Source of the DNA: an uncultured Clostridium sp.
GTDB taxonomy: Bacteria > Bacillota > Clostridia > Lachnospirales > Lachnospiraceae
Direction: 5' to 3'
Assembly: GCA_900542035.1 (NCBI GenBank)
Contig: UQMJ01000009.1
Location: 1 to 64,000 of the forward strand
Length of the DNA stretch: 64,000 bases
This document shows, one piece after another, positions 33,392-42,153 of this stretch. Positions within the stretch are counted from its first letter, which is position 1. Each line of letters starts with the position of its first letter. The notes beneath the pieces were generated by a model, which was not told the origin of the DNA, did no database searches, and saw only the letters and a program-made list of their open reading frames with translations. The translations under genes were made by a program, and so were the position numbers.

Positions 33392-34318
33392 ATGGGAAAG
33401 AAGCCGGTATTGGTAGTTATGGCAGCAGGTATGGGAAGCCGTTACGGCGGTTTAAAGCAGATTGATCCAATTGATCAGTATGGCAACATTATCATGGATT
33501 TTTCCATCCATGATGCAGTGGAAGCAGGATTTGAAAAAGTAGTATTTATTATTAAAAAAGCCATTGAAAAAGATTTTAAAGAAACCATCGGCAAGCGTAT
33601 GGAAGAGCATATTCAGGTTGAGTATGTATATCAGGAACTGGACAAGATTCCGGAAGGATTTGAAGTTCCGGCAGATCGTGTAAAACCATGGGGAACCGGC
33701 CATGCACTGTTATGCTGCAAAGATGTGATTGACGGACCATTCGCGGTAATCAACGCAGACGATTATTATGGAAAGAGCGCGTTTAAGACCATTTACGATC
33801 AGCTTTCCAAACAGGAAGACGATGATAAATATCAGTATGCAATGGTAGGTTACAAGCTGTACAATACACTGACCGAAAACGGCCACGTTGCCCGCGGCGT
33901 GTGCAGTGTTGATGAAAACGGCAAGCTGACTGACATTGTAGAGAGAACCCGTATTGAAAAGAAGGGCGATGGCGCAGCATTTACTGAGGATGATGGACAG
34001 ACCTGGACCGAGCTTCCGGAAGAAACTCTGGTTTCTATGAACCTGTGGGGCTTTACATCCAGCTATTTAGACGAATTGGACAAGAGATTCGCTAAGTTTT
34101 TAGAGAAAAACCTTCCAGTAAATCCATTAAAGTGTGAATACTTTATTCCGTTTGTAGTAGACGAGCTGTTAAAAGAAGGAAAAGCAGAGGTTACCGTATT
34201 AAAGAGCATAGACAAGTGGTACGGAGTTACTTACAAAGAGGATAAAGAAATGGTTGTAAAGGCAATTCAGGGCCTGAAAGACGAAGGAAAATATTCTGAG
34301 AAGCTGTGGGAGGACTAA
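33392..34318 (+). CDS. Sugar-phosphate nucleotidyltransferase
   Basis: Enzyme of 308 residues with the nucleotidyltransferase N-terminal signature (VVMAAGMGSRYGGLKQIDPI) and the active-site region FAVINADDYYGKSAF, where the Asp pair binds metal. It should join an NTP to a sugar-1-phosphate. The partner gene 3 bases downstream looks like an anomeric sugar kinase, so the pair could convert free sugar into NDP-sugar. The donor nucleotide and sugar cannot be told from sequence. AAAGGAG precedes the ATG. Confidence 0.85.
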   Translation: MGKKPVLVVMAAGMGSRYGGLKQIDPIDQYGNIIMDFSIHDAVEAGFEKVVFIIKKAIEKDFKETIGKRMEEHIQVEYVYQELDKIPEGFEVPADRVKPWGTGHALLCCKDVIDGPFAVINADDYYGKSAFKTIYDQLSKQEDDDKYQYAMVGYKLYNTLTENGHVARGVCSVDENGKLTDIVERTRIEKKGDGAAFTEDDGQTWTELPEETLVSMNLWGFTSSYLDELDKRFAKFLEKNLPVNPLKCEYFIPFVVDELLKEGKAEVTVLKSIDKWYGVTYKEDKEMVVKAIQGLKDEGKYSEKLWED

Positions 34319-34321
34319 ATA

Positions 34322-35431
34322 ATGGCGGAGTACAATACAGAAAAGATGCTGGAAGCGGCACAGGCATTCCAAATCGAAGGAACATTTAAAAGCAGCGCAC
34401 CATATGGAAGCGGACATATCAATTCTACCTTCGCAATGGTTTGGGAGCAGGATGGCAAAGAGGTACGCTACATCCTTCAGAAAGTAAATACCGATATTTT
34501 TAAAGATCCAGTATCTTTAATGAAGAATATTGAAGGCGTTACGGAATTTCTCCGCAATGAGATTATCCGAAACGGCGGCGATCCGGAAAGAGAAACGTTA
34601 AATCTGGTTCCGGCAAAGGACGGAAAGAAGTATTATCAGGACAACGAGGGCAATTTCTGGAGAGTTTATATCTTCATTGAAAATGCAACCTGTTATAATC
34701 TGGTGGAAAAACCAGAGGATTTCTATCAGAGCGGAAAGGCATTTGGACATTTTCAAAGACTGCTGGCACAGTATCCGGCAGAAGAACTGTCTGAGACAAT
34801 TCCAAACTTCCACAACACGCCGTCCCGTTTCGAGACCTTTAAAAAGGCCATTGAAGAAGACGTTTGCGGCAGAGCAGCCAGCGTGAAAGAAGAGATTCAG
34901 TTTGTTATGGATCGTGAGAAAGAGCTGGGAATGGCAATGGATATGCAGAGAGACGGACGTCTGCCGCTGCGTGTTACCCATAACGATACAAAGCTGAACA
35001 ATATTATGATTGATGATGCAACCGGACAGGCAATCTGTATTATCGACTTAGATACCATTATGCCAGGACTTTCTATTTTTGATTACGGCGATTCCATCCG
35101 TTTTGGCGCCAATACTGCCGAAGAGGATGAGCCGGATGTAAGCAAAGTTTCCCTGTCCCTGCCATTATTTGATATTTACACCAAGGGATTCTTAGAGGGA
35201 TGCGAAGGCAGCCTGACAGAGGCAGAGATGGATATGCTTCCGATGGGAGCAAAGCTGATGACTCTTGAATGCGGTATGCGTTTCCTGACAGATTATCTTC
35301 AGGGAGATGTATATTTCAGAACTGCAAGGGAAAACCATAACTTAGACCGTACTCATACCCAGTTTGCTTTAGTAGCAGACATGGAGAAAAAATGGTCAGA
35401 AATGAAAGCGATTGTAGAAAAATACAAATAA
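34322..35431 (+). CDS. Phosphotransferase (APH fold), possible N-acetylhexosamine 1-kinase
   Basis: Kinase of 369 residues with the aminoglycoside-phosphotransferase fold. The catalytic loop is THNDTKLNNIMID (HxDxxxxN) and the metal site CIIDLDTIMPG. The N-terminal GSGHINSTF and YILQKVN resemble NahK, the N-acetylhexosamine 1-kinase of Bifidobacterium, rather than antibiotic-resistance enzymes. It is 3 bases after the nucleotidyltransferase, so phosphorylated sugar would pass directly to it. Salvage of host GlcNAc/GalNAc is the likely role, inferred from similarity of motifs and pairing. Confidence 0.8.
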   Translation: MAEYNTEKMLEAAQAFQIEGTFKSSAPYGSGHINSTFAMVWEQDGKEVRYILQKVNTDIFKDPVSLMKNIEGVTEFLRNEIIRNGGDPERETLNLVPAKDGKKYYQDNEGNFWRVYIFIENATCYNLVEKPEDFYQSGKAFGHFQRLLAQYPAEELSETIPNFHNTPSRFETFKKAIEEDVCGRAASVKEEIQFVMDREKELGMAMDMQRDGRLPLRVTHNDTKLNNIMIDDATGQAICIIDLDTIMPGLSIFDYGDSIRFGANTAEEDEPDVSKVSLSLPLFDIYTKGFLEGCEGSLTEAEMDMLPMGAKLMTLECGMRFLTDYLQGDVYFRTARENHNLDRTHTQFALVADMEKKWSEMKAIVEKYK

Positions 35432-35451
35432 GAATTCAGGGCGGGATAGAC

Positions 35452-36384
35452 ATGGAATTGACTTTTAAGCCGGTAACTGCAGATGATATTGAGATTATCC
35501 TCCCATTTTTCGGACTGCGGCCGGATAAGACCTGTGAGAGTGTATTTTTAGATAGTTTTTTGTGGAGGGATTATTATCATATCCAGTACATGAAATACCA
35601 GGAGAAGGGACTTCTCTGGAAAATGGAGATGGATGGTAAAACATACACCTCTATTCCCACGTGCCGTCAGGAAGATATGAAGGAGCTTCTTGGAGTGATG
35701 CAGGAACATTTCAACCAGGAGCTGGGACAACCTCTCCGGATTTATCTGGCGGATGAAGACTCCCTGACCTATCTGAATCTGAACCCAGAGCAGTTTTCTA
35801 TTGAAGAAGCAGAGGATCTGAAAGATTACCTTTACGACGGCGAAGCAATGCGTACTCTGGCAGGCCGGAAGCTTCATAAAAAGAAAAACCATGTTAATTC
35901 CTTTATGCGGGCCTATGAAGGCCGGTATGAATTCCGCCGGATTTGCTGTTCGGATCGGCAGGACGTCTGGGAATTTTTAGACCATTGGAGAGAAGGAAAG
36001 CAGGAGCCGGAAGAAGTGATGGAAGAGCTGGACGAGGAAATCGTAGGCATCCATGAGATTTTAAAAAACTGCTCCCATATTCCAGCTAAAATGGCAGGCG
36101 TATATATTGACGGACATCTTCAGGCCTTTTCAGTCGGAAGCTATAATGCAAGAGAAAAGATGGCAGTTATTCATATTGAAAAGGCCAATTCTGAGTTTCG
36201 TGGATTGTACCAGTTTATTAATCAGCAGTTTTTAATTCACGAGTTTCCAGATGCGGTTTTAGTTAATCGGGAAGACGATGTAGGTCTGGAGGGACTGCGG
36301 AAATCAAAAATGAGCTATAATCCCATTGGTTTTGCAAGAAAATTTATGGTGGAGCAAAAATGGAAGCAAAAATCCGATATTTAA
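35452..36384 (+). CDS. DUF2156 (GNAT-like) protein
   Basis: Protein of 310 residues of the DUF2156 type, whose double GNAT fold is shared with the C-terminal domain of lysyl-phosphatidylglycerol synthase. Visible features are RKLHKKKNHVNSFMR near residue 142 and VNREDDVGLEGLRKSKMSYNP near 283. No membrane segments. Aminoacyl or acyl transfer is likely, but no substrate is known. GGCGGGATAG precedes ATG 35452; the earlier in-frame start lies inside the upstream gene. It overlaps the GNAT gene by 25 bases. Confidence 0.85.
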   Translation: MELTFKPVTADDIEIILPFFGLRPDKTCESVFLDSFLWRDYYHIQYMKYQEKGLLWKMEMDGKTYTSIPTCRQEDMKELLGVMQEHFNQELGQPLRIYLADEDSLTYLNLNPEQFSIEEAEDLKDYLYDGEAMRTLAGRKLHKKKNHVNSFMRAYEGRYEFRRICCSDRQDVWEFLDHWREGKQEPEEVMEELDEEIVGIHEILKNCSHIPAKMAGVYIDGHLQAFSVGSYNAREKMAVIHIEKANSEFRGLYQFINQQFLIHEFPDAVLVNREDDVGLEGLRKSKMSYNPIGFARKFMVEQKWKQKSDI

Positions 36385-37436
36385 AACCTGAAGAGAAAGA
36401 AAAGGCCAGGACTCTGTGGAGTCAGGCCTTTTTTGAGGATTCAGAGGAATTTGATCAATACTATTTTACAGAAAAGATAAAAGAGAACCAGATTTTAGTA
36501 AAGGAAGATCATGGAACCATTATTTCTATGGTTCATTTAAACCCATACCAAATTCATATGCGGGAACATTGCCGTCAGATTGACTATATTGTAGGAGTCG
36601 CCACGGACAGGGAGCGCCGGCATCAGGGCCATATGCGGGATTTGCTTTGCCGGATGCTCCAGGATGGATGGACAAGGAAAGAACCATTTACCTTTTTAAT
36701 GCCAGCAGACAGGGCAATCTATGAGCCTTTCGATTTCCGGTTTATTTTTGATAAACCACAGAATCAGAGAAAGACGGCAGAAGGGGCGGGATGGAATGCA
36801 GTCTGGAAGACGGCTTTAGAGCTGGCAGAACAGGATGGCGAACTGGAAACAATTGCAGATTTTATGGAAAAATGGCTTTCCAAGCGTTTCCAGGTTTATA
36901 CGGTACGGGATCGGGCATATGTGAAAAATCTGATGACAGAGCTTGCCAGCGAGGATGGTCAGATCGGACTTTACTGCGAGGACGGTCAGTTAAAGGGAAT
37001 AGAAGCAGTATGGGGACTGGAAGAAAAGGAACAGAGACTGCTGTATTTTCCGGATGAATGGATGGAAACAGCCGCACCTCCAAAACCGGCAATTATGGGG
37101 CGCATTGTCAATGTCCAGGAATTTCTTCAGTTATTTTCTTTAAAATCCGGCAGAGAGCAGGAGATAGAAGGGATTCTGGAAGTAACCGATCCTCTGATTT
37201 CTCAAAACAATGGATTGTGGAGCTGGAATTTGACACAAAACGGGTCGAAATGCCAAAAAATTCAGAAAAATTCTGCAAAATCAAAACAAAAGATAGTCTG
37301 TTCTGTGGAACAATTAATCCGGTGGCTGATGGGATATGAAGAGCCGGAAAAAATTTTTGCAGGAGAAAACCATCTGCCGGACTGGCACAGTCAGATCCGC
37401 ATTTTTCAAGGGGTTTTTCTGGATGAAGAGGTCTGA
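36360..37436 (+). CDS. GNAT-family acetyltransferase (Eis-like)
   Basis: Protein of 358 residues. The N-terminal GNAT part contains the acetyl-CoA loop VGVATDRERRHQGHMRDLLC near residue 80, followed by FTFLMPADRAIYEPFDFRF, typical of the two-domain Eis-like group; a sterol-carrier-like C-terminal segment makes up the rest. It probably acetylates an amine on a small molecule or protein. The gene overlaps the DUF2156 gene and is translated from ATG 36360 after GGTGGAG. Its pairing with another GNAT-like protein suggests they act together. Confidence 0.85.
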   Translation: MEAKIRYLKPEEKEKARTLWSQAFFEDSEEFDQYYFTEKIKENQILVKEDHGTIISMVHLNPYQIHMREHCRQIDYIVGVATDRERRHQGHMRDLLCRMLQDGWTRKEPFTFLMPADRAIYEPFDFRFIFDKPQNQRKTAEGAGWNAVWKTALELAEQDGELETIADFMEKWLSKRFQVYTVRDRAYVKNLMTELASEDGQIGLYCEDGQLKGIEAVWGLEEKEQRLLYFPDEWMETAAPPKPAIMGRIVNVQEFLQLFSLKSGREQEIEGILEVTDPLISQNNGLWSWNLTQNGSKCQKIQKNSAKSKQKIVCSVEQLIRWLMGYEEPEKIFAGENHLPDWHSQIRIFQGVFLDEEV

Positions 37437-37485
37437 AAAATGAAAAAAAAGAAAAATCCTAATGCAGTTTTTACATTTCAACCGC

Positions 37486-37514
37486 TTGCTTTCTTTTTCA
37501 TGTTATGGCATAAT
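37486..37514 (+). promoter_or_regulatory. Promoter of the CofE-like gene
   Basis: TTGCTT (37486-37491), 17 bases, CATAAT (37509-37514), with TG one base before the -10. The ATG is 84 bases downstream. Confidence 0.6.
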
Positions 37515-37598
37515 AATATAGGTTTCTGCCTGGAAATGGCAGATCGTACCAATGAAACCGTTTTAAATAATCAAAGATAGAAAAGATGGGAGAATGTT

Positions 37599-38798
37599 AT
37601 GGACCGTATGGTTGGTACCGTATCACGCGGTGTGAGAGCCCCGATTATTCGTCAGGGCGATGATTTGGCAAAGATTGTAGTAGATTCTGTTCTGGCGGCC
37701 GCTGAGGGCGAGCATTTCGAGATCCGAGATAAGGATGTCATTGCCGTTACAGAGGCAGTCGTTGCAAGAGCACAGGGAAACTATGCTACCACAGCTCAGA
37801 TTGCAGAGGATGTGAAGAGCAAGTTCGGCGATGATACCGTTGGCATTTTGTTCCCGATTTTAAGCCGGAACCGTTTCTCAATCTGTTTAAAAGGTATTGC
37901 AATGGGCTGTAAGAAGATTGTTCTGATGCTCAGCTATCCTTCTGATGAAGTAGGAAATCATCTGATTGATTTAGATCTGCTGGATGAGAAGGGAATCAAT
38001 CCTTGGAGCGATGTTCTGACAGAAGAACAGTACAGAGAACTGTTCGGTTATCAGAAGCACTATTTTACCGGCGTAGACTATGTAGAATACTACAAGCAGC
38101 TGATCCAGGAGGCAGGCGCAGAAGTAGAGATTGTATTTGCAAATAATCCAAAAGCAATCTTAAACTATACGGATACTGTTTTAACCTGTGACATCCACAC
38201 ACGTCAGCGTACAAAGAGAATTTTAAAGGCAAACGGAGCGAAGAAGGTATACGGCTTAGACGACATCATGACCGCCAGCATTAACGGCAGCGGTTACAAT
38301 GACCGTTACGGCTTATTAGGCTCCAATAAGGCAACCGAGGACAGCGTAAAACTGTTCCCAATTCACTGCCAGGAAATGGTAGATAAGATCCATGCCATGA
38401 TCGTAGAGAAAACCGGCAAGCAGGTTGAAGTTATGATCTATGGAGACGGCGCGTTTAAAGATCCAGTAGGAAAGATCTGGGAGTTAGCAGATCCGGTTGT
38501 ATCTCCGGCTTATACTGCAGGTCTGGAGGGAACTCCAAACGAAGTAAAATTAAAATATCTGGCAGATAATGATTTTGCATCCTTATCTGGCGATGCGTTA
38601 AAGGAAGCAATCAAGGGCTACATTAAAGAGAAGGATGACAAGGCATCCAGCTTAAAGGGAACCATGGTAACCCAGGGAACTACCCCAAGACAGCTTACCG
38701 ATTTAATCGGCTCCTTAGCAGATTTAACTTCCGGAAGCGGCGATAAGGGAACTCCGATTATCTACGTTCAGGGATATTTCGACAACTATACCAAATAA
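37599..38798 (+). CDS. CofE-like (F420-0:gamma-glutamyl ligase family) protein
   Basis: Protein of 399 residues with the CofE fold: VGTVSRGVRAPIIRQGDDL at the N-terminus and DKDVIAVTEAVVARAQGNY near residue 44. Characterised CofE adds glutamate to coenzyme F420, but Lachnospiraceae are not known to make F420 and no other F420 gene is here. It probably ligates an amino acid to another molecule. The gene is monocistronic, with its own promoter and a strong terminator. Codon use looks like that of highly expressed genes in this window. Confidence 0.82.
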   Translation: MDRMVGTVSRGVRAPIIRQGDDLAKIVVDSVLAAAEGEHFEIRDKDVIAVTEAVVARAQGNYATTAQIAEDVKSKFGDDTVGILFPILSRNRFSICLKGIAMGCKKIVLMLSYPSDEVGNHLIDLDLLDEKGINPWSDVLTEEQYRELFGYQKHYFTGVDYVEYYKQLIQEAGAEVEIVFANNPKAILNYTDTVLTCDIHTRQRTKRILKANGAKKVYGLDDIMTASINGSGYNDRYGLLGSNKATEDSVKLFPIHCQEMVDKIHAMIVEKTGKQVEVMIYGDGAFKDPVGKIWELADPVVSPAYTAGLEGTPNEVKLKYLADNDFASLSGDALKEAIKGYIKEKDDKASSLKGTMVTQGTTPRQLTDLIGSLADLTSGSGDKGTPIIYVQGYFDNYTK

Positions 38799-38826
38799 AA
38801 TCAGAAATTTGATTATGGAAACAGAG

Positions 38827-38883
38827 GCGGGAATTCCATGCAGACAGCTGAAAAGGCATCTGCATAGAATTCCTGCTTTTTTA
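38827..38883 (+). terminator. Intrinsic terminator of the CofE-like gene
   Basis: An 18-base stem (38827-38844 with 38859-38876, two G-T pairs) with a 14-base loop is followed by TTTTTTTA. Confidence 0.88.
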
Positions 38884-38896
38884 TCCGGATTCTTAC

Positions 38897-38925
38897 TTGT
38901 GCTGGAATCTTTCCACGGGTATAAT
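38897..38925 (+). promoter_or_regulatory. Promoter of the sirtuin operon
   Basis: TTGTGC (38897-38902), 17 bases, perfect TATAAT (38920-38925). Confidence 0.75.
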
Positions 38926-38962
38926 GTGGATAAAGGCAGAACGATATGCAGGAGGTGTGGAT

Positions 38963-39688
38963 ATGAATGGTGTACTGCAGTTAAAGCAGTGGATAGCAGA
39001 CAGCGAAAATATTGTGTTTTTTGGTGGGGCTGGTGTATCGACAGAAAGCGGAATTCCGGATTTCAGAAGCCAGGACGGCCTGTATAATCAGCAGTATCAA
39101 TACCCGCCGGAGACGATCATCAGTCACAGCTTTTATAAGAAGAATCCGGAAGAATTTTATCGGTTTTACAAAAATAAGATGCTTTTTCCGGACGCGAAGC
39201 CCAATGACGCCCACCTGGCGCTGGCAAAGCTGGAACGGGAAGGCCGGTTAAAGGCAGTTATTACACAAAATATTGACGGCCTTCATCAGGCGGCTGGAAG
39301 CAAAGAGGTGTTAGAACTGCATGGATCCGTTCACCGCAATTACTGTGAGCGCTGCGGTGAGTTTTATTCTTTAAAAGAGGTTCTGGAAGCGTCGGGAGTG
39401 CCTGAGTGCAGGTGCGGAGGAAAAATTAAGCCGGATGTAGTGCTGTATGAGGAAGGGCTGGATATGGATACGATTCATAAGGCCATATCTTATATCAGCC
39501 AGGCAGATGTTTTGATTGTAGGCGGCACTTCCCTTACAGTTTATCCAGCTGCAGGACTTATTGATTATTATAGGGGAAATAAGCTGGTGTTGATTAATAA
39601 AAGCATTACGCCGATGGATAAAAATGCGAATCTGGTAATCAGCGGAAAAATCGGGGAAATATTAAAAGAAGCAGTTTTAGAAGAATAA
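38963..39688 (+). CDS. cobB: NAD-dependent protein deacylase (sirtuin)
   Basis: Sir2-family enzyme of 241 residues that removes acyl groups from lysine using NAD. It has GGAGVSTESGIPDFRS (NAD loop, near residue 21), TQNIDGLHQAAGS, the catalytic His in LHGSVHRNYC and a zinc site CERC...CRCGG. The start ATG 38963 follows GGAGGTG; an earlier in-frame ATG would include the promoter -10. It is the first gene of an operon with the aldo/keto reductase and DUF951 genes. Confidence 0.95.
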   Translation: MNGVLQLKQWIADSENIVFFGGAGVSTESGIPDFRSQDGLYNQQYQYPPETIISHSFYKKNPEEFYRFYKNKMLFPDAKPNDAHLALAKLEREGRLKAVITQNIDGLHQAAGSKEVLELHGSVHRNYCERCGEFYSLKEVLEASGVPECRCGGKIKPDVVLYEEGLDMDTIHKAISYISQADVLIVGGTSLTVYPAAGLIDYYRGNKLVLINKSITPMDKNANLVISGKIGEILKEAVLEE

Positions 39689-39698
39689 GGAGGAGATC

Positions 39699-40712
39699 AT
39701 GTATCAGGCTGCAGAAAACAGATATGAAACGATGAAATATAAAAGAAGCGGAAAGAGCGGTGTGCTGCTGCCGAGGATCTCTTTGGGATTGTGGCAGAAT
39801 TTTGGGCTGGAAAAACCCTTTGAGGAGCAGCGGAAGATTTTGCTTCAGGCTTTTGACTGGGGCATTACCCACTTTGACTTAGCAAACAACTATGGTTTTC
39901 CAGCCAGAGGGCTTGCGGAAGAAAATTTTGGAAAAGTGCTTCAGTCGGATTTTAAGCCGTACCGCGATGAGCTGTTTGTTTCTACAAAAGCCGGATATGA
40001 TTTCTGGCCAGGACCATATGGAAACTGGGGTTCCAGAAAATACCTGATGGCCAGCCTAGATCAGAGCCTGAAGCGGATGGGATTGGACTATGTAGACGTA
40101 TTTTACCATCACCGTCCGGATCCGGAGACTCCATTAGAGGAAACGATGGGAGCGCTTTCTGATATCGTAAGACAGGGAAAGGCACTGTATGTAGGAATTT
40201 CCAACTATGGAGCAGAGGAAGCCGAACAGGCAATCCGGATATTAAAAGAAAATAAGACGCCATGTCTGATCCATCAGCCGCGCTACAATATGTTTGAACG
40301 CCAGATAGAAGAGGCGCTTCTGCCGCTGCTGGAGACAGAGGGAGTAGGATGTATAGCTTACAGCCCGCTGGCTCAGGGAGCGCTGACAGATAAATATCTT
40401 CATGGAATTCCGGAAGGTTCCAGGGCGTCCAGACAGGGAACAACCGTGGGAGGAAGGTATTTATCAGAAGAAAATCTGACTAAAATCAGAGGACTTGCAG
40501 AGATTGCAGAAAAAAGAGGTCAGTCTTTAGCCCAGCTTTCCCTTGCCTGGGTACTGCGGAGGAAAGAAGTGACCTCTGTTCTGGTGGGAGCCAGCAGCGT
40601 CAAACAACTAGGAGATAACGTGCAGACATTAAAGAATCTGGATTTTACCCAGGAAGAGCTGGACGGAATCGAACGGATTCTTGCAGGAGAGCCGGCTGGA
40701 GGAAATAAATAA
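39699..40712 (+). CDS. Aldo/keto reductase (YghZ/GAP-reductase type)
   Basis: NADPH-dependent reductase of 337 residues. The family pattern FDWGITHFDLANNYG contains the catalytic Asp/Tyr region, with YVDVFYHHRPDPETPLEETM and IAYSPLAQGALTDKYL downstream. The subgroup resembles E. coli YghZ, which reduces glyceraldehyde-3-phosphate and methylglyoxal; detoxification of reactive aldehydes is the likely role. AAGGAGG precedes the ATG, 11 bases after the sirtuin gene. Its stop overlaps the start of the DUF951 gene (TAATG). Confidence 0.92.
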   Translation: MYQAAENRYETMKYKRSGKSGVLLPRISLGLWQNFGLEKPFEEQRKILLQAFDWGITHFDLANNYGFPARGLAEENFGKVLQSDFKPYRDELFVSTKAGYDFWPGPYGNWGSRKYLMASLDQSLKRMGLDYVDVFYHHRPDPETPLEETMGALSDIVRQGKALYVGISNYGAEEAEQAIRILKENKTPCLIHQPRYNMFERQIEEALLPLLETEGVGCIAYSPLAQGALTDKYLHGIPEGSRASRQGTTVGGRYLSEENLTKIRGLAEIAEKRGQSLAQLSLAWVLRRKEVTSVLVGASSVKQLGDNVQTLKNLDFTQEELDGIERILAGEPAGGNK

Positions 40713-40903
40713 TGGAAAAATACGAGTATGAGGTAGGGGATGTGGTAACCTTAAAAAAGCCGCATCCCTGCGGAAGCAAAGACTGGGAAATCCTGCGGGT
40801 AGGTCAGGATTTCCGCTTAAAATGCATGGGCTGCGGACATCAGGTTATGACGGCCAGAAGGATGGTAGAAAAAAATACCAGGGCATTAAAAAAGAAAAGT
40901 TAG
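40712..40903 (+). CDS. DUF951 protein
   Basis: Protein of 63 residues matching DUF951, a short conserved Firmicute family. Features are VGDVVTLKKPHPCGSKDWEI, the Cys pair CMGCGHQVM and a basic C-terminus. In many genomes it lies just upstream of rpsF, as here, which suggests a translation-linked role, possibly nucleic-acid binding; no function is proven. It starts in the TAATG overlap with the aldo/keto reductase gene. Confidence 0.9.
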   Translation: MEKYEYEVGDVVTLKKPHPCGSKDWEILRVGQDFRLKCMGCGHQVMTARRMVEKNTRALKKKS

Positions 40904-40913
40904 CAAAAAGGTC

Positions 40914-40942
40914 TTGCATTCCATCAAAAATTCTGATAAGAT
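40914..40942 (+). promoter_or_regulatory. Promoter of the rpsF-ssb-rpsR operon
   Basis: TTGCAT (40914-40919), 17 bases and TAAGAT (40937-40942), with TG one base before the -10. A second TATAAT at 40960 has no -35. Confidence 0.65.
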
Positions 40943-40944
40943 AA

Positions 40945-40990
40945 CTATCTGTGACATATTATAATCCTTGCTCCTGTCACTGAGAGATAG
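40945..40990 (+). promoter_or_regulatory. Leader hairpin before rpsF
   Basis: CTATCT-GTGACA (40945-40956) pairs with TGTCAC (40975-40980) and AGATAG (40985-40990), leaving a four-base bulge (TGAG) on the 3-prime side and an 18-base loop. rpsF leaders in many bacteria carry a bulged hairpin bound by S6:S18; this is a candidate by position and shape only. Confidence 0.4.
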
Positions 40991-41020
40991 GGGCCAGAGA
41001 CCACAAGGAGGTAAAGCAAG

Positions 41021-41308
41021 ATGAACAAGTACGAGTTAGCAGTTGTTCTGAATGTGAAGCTGGAAGACGAAGAAAGAGCAGCAGTAATCGAAAAGGTAAA
41101 AGGATATATTACCCGTTTCGGCGGTACTGTAACCAACGTGGATGAATGGGGTAAGAAGAGACTGGCTTACGAGATTCAGAAAGCCAAAGAAGCTTACTAT
41201 TACTTTATCCAGTTCGAAAGCGATGCTGTATGCCCAAATGAAGTAGAAGCTCACGTTCGTATCATGGAACCAGTTATCAGATACTTAATCGTTAAGCAGG
41301 AAGCTTAA
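41021..41308 (+). CDS. rpsF: 30S ribosomal protein S6
   Basis: Ribosomal protein of 95 residues with the S6 pattern (NKYELAVVLNVKL, TRFGGTVTNVDEWGKKRLAY, YYFIQFES). It pairs with S18 on the central domain of 16S rRNA. The conserved order rpsF-ssb-rpsR supports the call. AAGGAGG precedes the ATG. Expression may be controlled through the leader hairpin just upstream. Confidence 0.98.
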   Translation: MNKYELAVVLNVKLEDEERAAVIEKVKGYITRFGGTVTNVDEWGKKRLAYEIQKAKEAYYYFIQFESDAVCPNEVEAHVRIMEPVIRYLIVKQEA

Positions 41309-41341
41309 TTAGTATCAGCAAGTAATAGAAAGAGTGATCGT

Positions 41342-41818
41342 ATGAACAGAGTTATCCTTATGGGAAGATTAACCAGAGATCCGGAGGTAAGATACTCCCA
41401 GGGCGAGAGAACCATGGCAATTGCCAGATATACCCTTGCCGTTGACCGCAGAGGCCGCAGAGGCCAGGATGGAAATGACCAGAGCGCAGATTTTATCCAG
41501 TGTGTGGCATTTGACCGCGCAGGCGAATTTGCAGAAAAGTATTTCCGTCAGGGGATGAGAGTATTGGTGTCCGGACGTATCCAGACTGGAAGCTATGTCA
41601 ACAGAGACGGTCAGAAAGTTTATACTACTGATGTCATCGTAGATGACCAGGAATTCGCTGACAGCAAAGGAGCAGCATCCGACATGAGCGGTTATCAGAA
41701 TGCTGGCGGATACCAGCAGCCGGCTCAGGCTCAGAGACCTGCACCATCCAGTGCGATCGGCGATGGATTTATGAACATTCCGGATGGAGTGGAGGACGAA
41801 GGCTTACCATTTAACTAA
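41342..41818 (+). CDS. ssb: Single-stranded DNA-binding protein
   Basis: Protein of 158 residues: an OB fold (about 1-108, starting MNRVILMGRLTRDPEVRYS), a flexible Gln/Gly/Pro-rich linker and an acidic tail, EDEGLPFN, that recruits repair and replication proteins. It covers single-stranded DNA as a tetramer. It lies between rpsF and rpsR in the usual operon; 33 bases separate it from rpsF. Confidence 0.98.
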   Translation: MNRVILMGRLTRDPEVRYSQGERTMAIARYTLAVDRRGRRGQDGNDQSADFIQCVAFDRAGEFAEKYFRQGMRVLVSGRIQTGSYVNRDGQKVYTTDVIVDDQEFADSKGAASDMSGYQNAGGYQQPAQAQRPAPSSAIGDGFMNIPDGVEDEGLPFN

Positions 41819-41855
41819 GCCTTGATTTCACTAAGTTTAAAAGGAGGACACACCA

Positions 41856-42122
41856 ATGGCATTTAATAAAGGTGATAAAGCTGATGCTAGACCAAGAAGA
41901 AGCGGCGGTATGCGCAGAAGAAAAAAAGTATGTGTATTCTGTGGAGATAAGAACGGCACTATTGATTACAAAGATGTAAACAAATTAAAGAGATACGTAT
42001 CTGAGAGAGGAAAAATTCTTCCTAGAAGAATTACCGGCAACTGCGCAAAGCATCAGAGAGCTTTAACTGTAGCTATCAAGCGCGCTCGTCATATCGCTCT
42101 CATGCCATATGTTTGCGAGTAA
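41856..42122 (+). CDS. rpsR: 30S ribosomal protein S18
   Basis: Basic protein of 88 residues with RRRKKVCVFCGDKNGTIDYKD and the C-terminal NCAKHQRALTVAIKRARHIAL typical of S18. The CxxC pair and following Cys/His suggest the zinc-binding (C+) form. It is the last gene of the rpsF operon and is followed by a terminator. AAAGGAGG precedes the ATG. Confidence 0.98.
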   Translation: MAFNKGDKADARPRRSGGMRRRKKVCVFCGDKNGTIDYKDVNKLKRYVSERGKILPRRITGNCAKHQRALTVAIKRARHIALMPYVCE

Positions 42123-42153
42123 GACACAGTAAAAGAAAGTATTTTGGAAAAGA

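Noticed and set aside
34322..35431. Aminoglycoside resistance gene
   Set aside because: The APH fold is present, but the N-terminal pattern and the nucleotidyltransferase neighbour fit a sugar 1-kinase better.
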